This document shows positions 62,420-64,000 of a DNA stretch of 64,000 nucleotides, one piece after another. The notes below the pieces were generated by a model that searched no databases, was not told the DNA's origin, and was given only the letters and a program-made list of their open reading frames with translations. Position 1 is the stretch's first letter. Each line of letters starts with the position of its first letter. Source of the DNA: Candidatus Synoicihabitans palmerolidicus (GTDB taxonomy: Bacteria; Verrucomicrobiota; Verrucomicrobiia; Opitutales; Opitutaceae); contig JAGGDC010000003.1 in the NCBI GenBank assembly GCA_020809425.1, positions 124,001 through 188,000 on the forward strand, written 5' to 3'. A program made the translations under genes and the position numbers.

Positions 62420-63084
62420 AACAATTGATACCCCGATCCTCGCACCGTCTTAAACCGCGCCTTCCCATCCCCCGACTCCAGCTTTTGCCGCAACCTCCGC
62501 ACATACACATCGATCAAATTCGTCTCCATATCGTAGGACGCCTCCCACACTTTCTCCGCAATCAACGTCCGCGTCATCACCCGCCCGGCATTCTGCATGA
62601 ACAGCTCCAACAACGCGAACTCTCGGTTCGTCAACTCCACCGGCACACCTTCCACCGTCACTTGACGAGCCTGCAAATCCAAGCTCACGCCTTCTCGTTC
62701 CCACCCCGTCAGCCGCGCGCCCCCGCTCTGCCTCCGAATCAACGACCTCACCCGCGCCACCAGTTCGTCCACGCTAAACGGTTTCGGCAAATAGTCATCC
62801 GCTCCGATATTCAAACCCTGGATACGGTCACTCACGGCATCCCGCGCGCTCAGGATCAACACCGACTCGTTGAATCCACTCTCCCGCCACTCCTTCAACA
62901 ATGCTAGCCCGTCCCCGTCCGGCAACCCAAGGTCCAGCACGATCACGTCATACGGCGATTCCGCCAACGCATCCCGCGCCGCCGCGACCGAACCCACCCA
63001 TTTTGTGGTGTAGGTCTGCTCACTCAATGCCTGCGCCACAAACTGCCCCTCCTTGCGCTCATCTTCGACGACCAGAATTTTCAT
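62416..63084 (-). CDS. OmpR-family response regulator (CusR-like)
   Basis: 222 residues from ATG 63084 (MKILVVEDERKEGQFVAQAL). Receiver with acidic VVEDE, phospho-Asp in VIVLDLGLPDGDGLALL, and Lys in DDYLPKPFSVDELV; a winged-helix output with LTNREFALLELFMQNAG and TNLIDVYVRRLRQKL. Intact while its kinase is broken. It overlaps the kinase gene by a few bases, and its ATG overlaps the stop of the upstream MFS/cytochrome fusion (TGATG), so the three form one operon. Confidence 0.9.
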   Translation of the reverse strand: MKILVVEDERKEGQFVAQALSEQTYTTKWVGSVAAARDALAESPYDVIVLDLGLPDGDGLALLKEWRESGFNESVLILSARDAVSDRIQGLNIGADDYLPKPFSVDELVARVRSLIRRQSGGARLTGWEREGVSLDLQARQVTVEGVPVELTNREFALLELFMQNAGRVMTRTLIAEKVWEASYDMETNLIDVYVRRLRQKLESGDGKARFKTVRGSGYQLL

Positions 63085-64000
63085 CACCGTAAAGCTTGGC
63101 CCAAAGAAACCCAAAACACGACTAAAGCTTCGCCTCGCTCATCCCCATTCTTGAACAAATACGCGTAACTCGGCATCCGCGACCGCGGATTAAACCGTCG
63201 TGGTGCCTTCAAGTGTTCCCGATGCCACTCCGCCACCGGTATCCTCCGACCGACCGTCGCCAGATCCGGCCCCCAACAACCGAGCAATCCTATCACCACC
63301 GCCCCTCGCATGGCGCGGATTCTCCACACGACCATCACCGCGATAACCAGTCCGGCTACGGCGACAAACGCCAAAGGCACGCCCTCCAGATCCTGCGCCA
63401 TGCCAATCCCCAGCGCCGACCCCACCCATCCGGCCACGCCGTAAACCACCCCCGCATGCCTCACCCGGCGACTCCGCGCCGGATAATACACCAACACCAC
63501 CGAATACATCGAAACACCCGCCACATACAGCATCGCACTCACCGACGCACTCGCTTCACCCAACAAGGCACACGCCCCACCCAAAAAGATAAATGCTGCG
63601 ACCACCAACGACACCCGCACCCCGCAGTCCAGCCACACTCCGGCAAGCAACGCCGCCCCCAAATGCACCCCGGCATTCAGCAACAACCGTCCGGTTCCAT
63701 TCCACATCCCCGCCCCCGTCACCGCATCGTGCTGGATCACGTAAAACGCCGCCGAATCCAACCATACCAACAACATCAACATGGCCGCCCACCGCAGCAG
63801 TCCCGCCCTTTTGTGGTCCCTTTCCGGTGACACCGAAGGTTCTTCCGGTACCAAAAACGGCGCCAGCACCGATGCCGCCGCCACAATCCCGGCCGCCATG
63901 ATGGTCTGCCCCCGCGCCGTCGCATCAAAAACTCCCGGCAGATTGCACAGAGCATACGCCGCCCCGATGCCACATCCGATCACCCATCCCAATCGCGGGT
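63084..64000 (-). CDS. MFS-type membrane protein fused to a cytochrome c-like tail, 5-prime end outside window
   Basis: The frame is open to the window edge, so the N-terminus is missing. Seven or so membrane segments: AAGIVAAASVLAPFLVP, WAAMLMLLVWLDSAAFYVIQ, VSLVVAAFIFLGGACALLG, AMLYVAGVSMYSVVLVYYPA and FVAVAGLVIAVMVVWRI, like an MFS half. The last 60 residues read GPDLATVGRRIPVAEWHREH and PRSRMPSYAYLF, matching the C-terminal part of a monohaem cytochrome c (the Met ligand in MPSY). The CxxCH haem motif expected just before GPDL is absent; the sequence jumps from MRGAVVIGLLGCW to GPDL. Stop overlaps the regulator start. Confidence 0.6.
   Translation of the reverse strand, partial: PRLGWVIGCGIGAAYALCNLPGVFDATARGQTIMAAGIVAAASVLAPFLVPEEPSVSPERDHKRAGLLRWAAMLMLLVWLDSAAFYVIQHDAVTGAGMWNGTGRLLLNAGVHLGAALLAGVWLDCGVRVSLVVAAFIFLGGACALLGEASASVSAMLYVAGVSMYSVVLVYYPARSRRVRHAGVVYGVAGWVGSALGIGMAQDLEGVPLAFVAVAGLVIAVMVVWRIRAMRGAVVIGLLGCWGPDLATVGRRIPVAEWHREHLKAPRRFNPRSRMPSYAYLFKNGDERGEALVVFWVSLGQALR

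Overview
The window looks like a high-GC Opitutales-type verrucomicrobium. The best marker is the 51-codon Chlamydiae/Verrucomicrobia small basic protein at 43580-43735. The gene content also fits: short RpoZ next to SmpB, a lysC-hom-thrC cluster with plsY and serA, and REP-associated, IS110, IS66 and IS30 transposases. I cannot name the species. The state of the genome (core genes intact, accessory genes eroded, many IS copies) resembles published genome-reduced Opitutaceae symbionts such as Candidatus Didemnitutus, but that comparison is an inference.

The central feature is the split between intact and broken genes. Open and apparently normal: rsmB (cut by the window edge), lysC, hom, plsY, serA, an HD phosphohydrolase, ugd, ftsH, tilS, serS, a sulfotransferase, thrB, smpB, rpoZ, the small basic protein, a beta-carbonic anhydrase, prmB, a rhomboid-like membrane protein, a TPR protein, a redoxin-like protein, an OmpR-type regulator and a doc/abrB toxin-antitoxin pair. 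Broken by frameshifts, stops or IS insertion: pyk, a NUC1-type nuclease, an OxyR-like lysR regulator, katG, an AraC-GyrI regulator, thrC, an aminotransferase, an lpxL-like acyltransferase, oppA/oppD/oppF, trmL, a receiver protein, cutA, a membrane protein, a methyltransferase, a polysaccharide lyase, an SRAP peptidase, idi and a sensor kinase. Most indels are +1, often in short G/C runs, and there are also several clean nonsense changes. Because damage avoids essential genes, real gene decay is likelier than random sequencing error, but reads are needed to prove it.

Layout. 0-10 kb: rsmB, a PDZ remnant, a DruA-like/ISAs1 fusion relic, pyk, a CIA30 protein, the nuclease, and divergent lysR/katG. 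10-15.6 kb: a mobile-element graveyard with RAYT relics, doc/abrB, a 92-bp MITE, a group II intron 3-prime relic, an IS30 relic, a 147-bp palindromic MITE and an IS66 relic. 15.6-22 kb: the threonine/serine block (thrC broken) with plsY. 22-32 kb: HD hydrolase, AraC relic, two copies of an ISNCY-like element, an IS30 copy, ugd and an IS-split aminotransferase. 32-38 kb: ftsH-tilS-serS, sulfotransferase, lpxL relic. 38-43.7 kb: oppD/F relics, trmL relic, thrB, smpB, rpoZ, cutA relic and the small basic protein. 43.7-56 kb: an ORF-less group II intron, carbonic anhydrase, IS30 copy, oppA relic, polysaccharide lyase split by a third ISNCY-like copy, a second DruA-like/ISAs1 fusion, and an IS110 element preceded by a strongly structured 175-bp leader (candidate bridge RNA). 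56-64 kb: prmB, membrane and TPR proteins, SRAP and idi relics, and a two-component pair next to an MFS/cytochrome c-like fusion that runs off the window.

How the genes work together: lysC, hom and thrB would take aspartate to homoserine phosphate, with thrC the damaged last step. serA starts serine synthesis and plsY phospholipid synthesis. serS, tilS, smpB, rpoZ, prmB, rsmB and ftsH are information-processing and quality-control genes. Peptide import (oppA/D/F), peroxide defence (lysR/katG), outer-membrane lipid acylation and polysaccharide degradation appear to be decaying.
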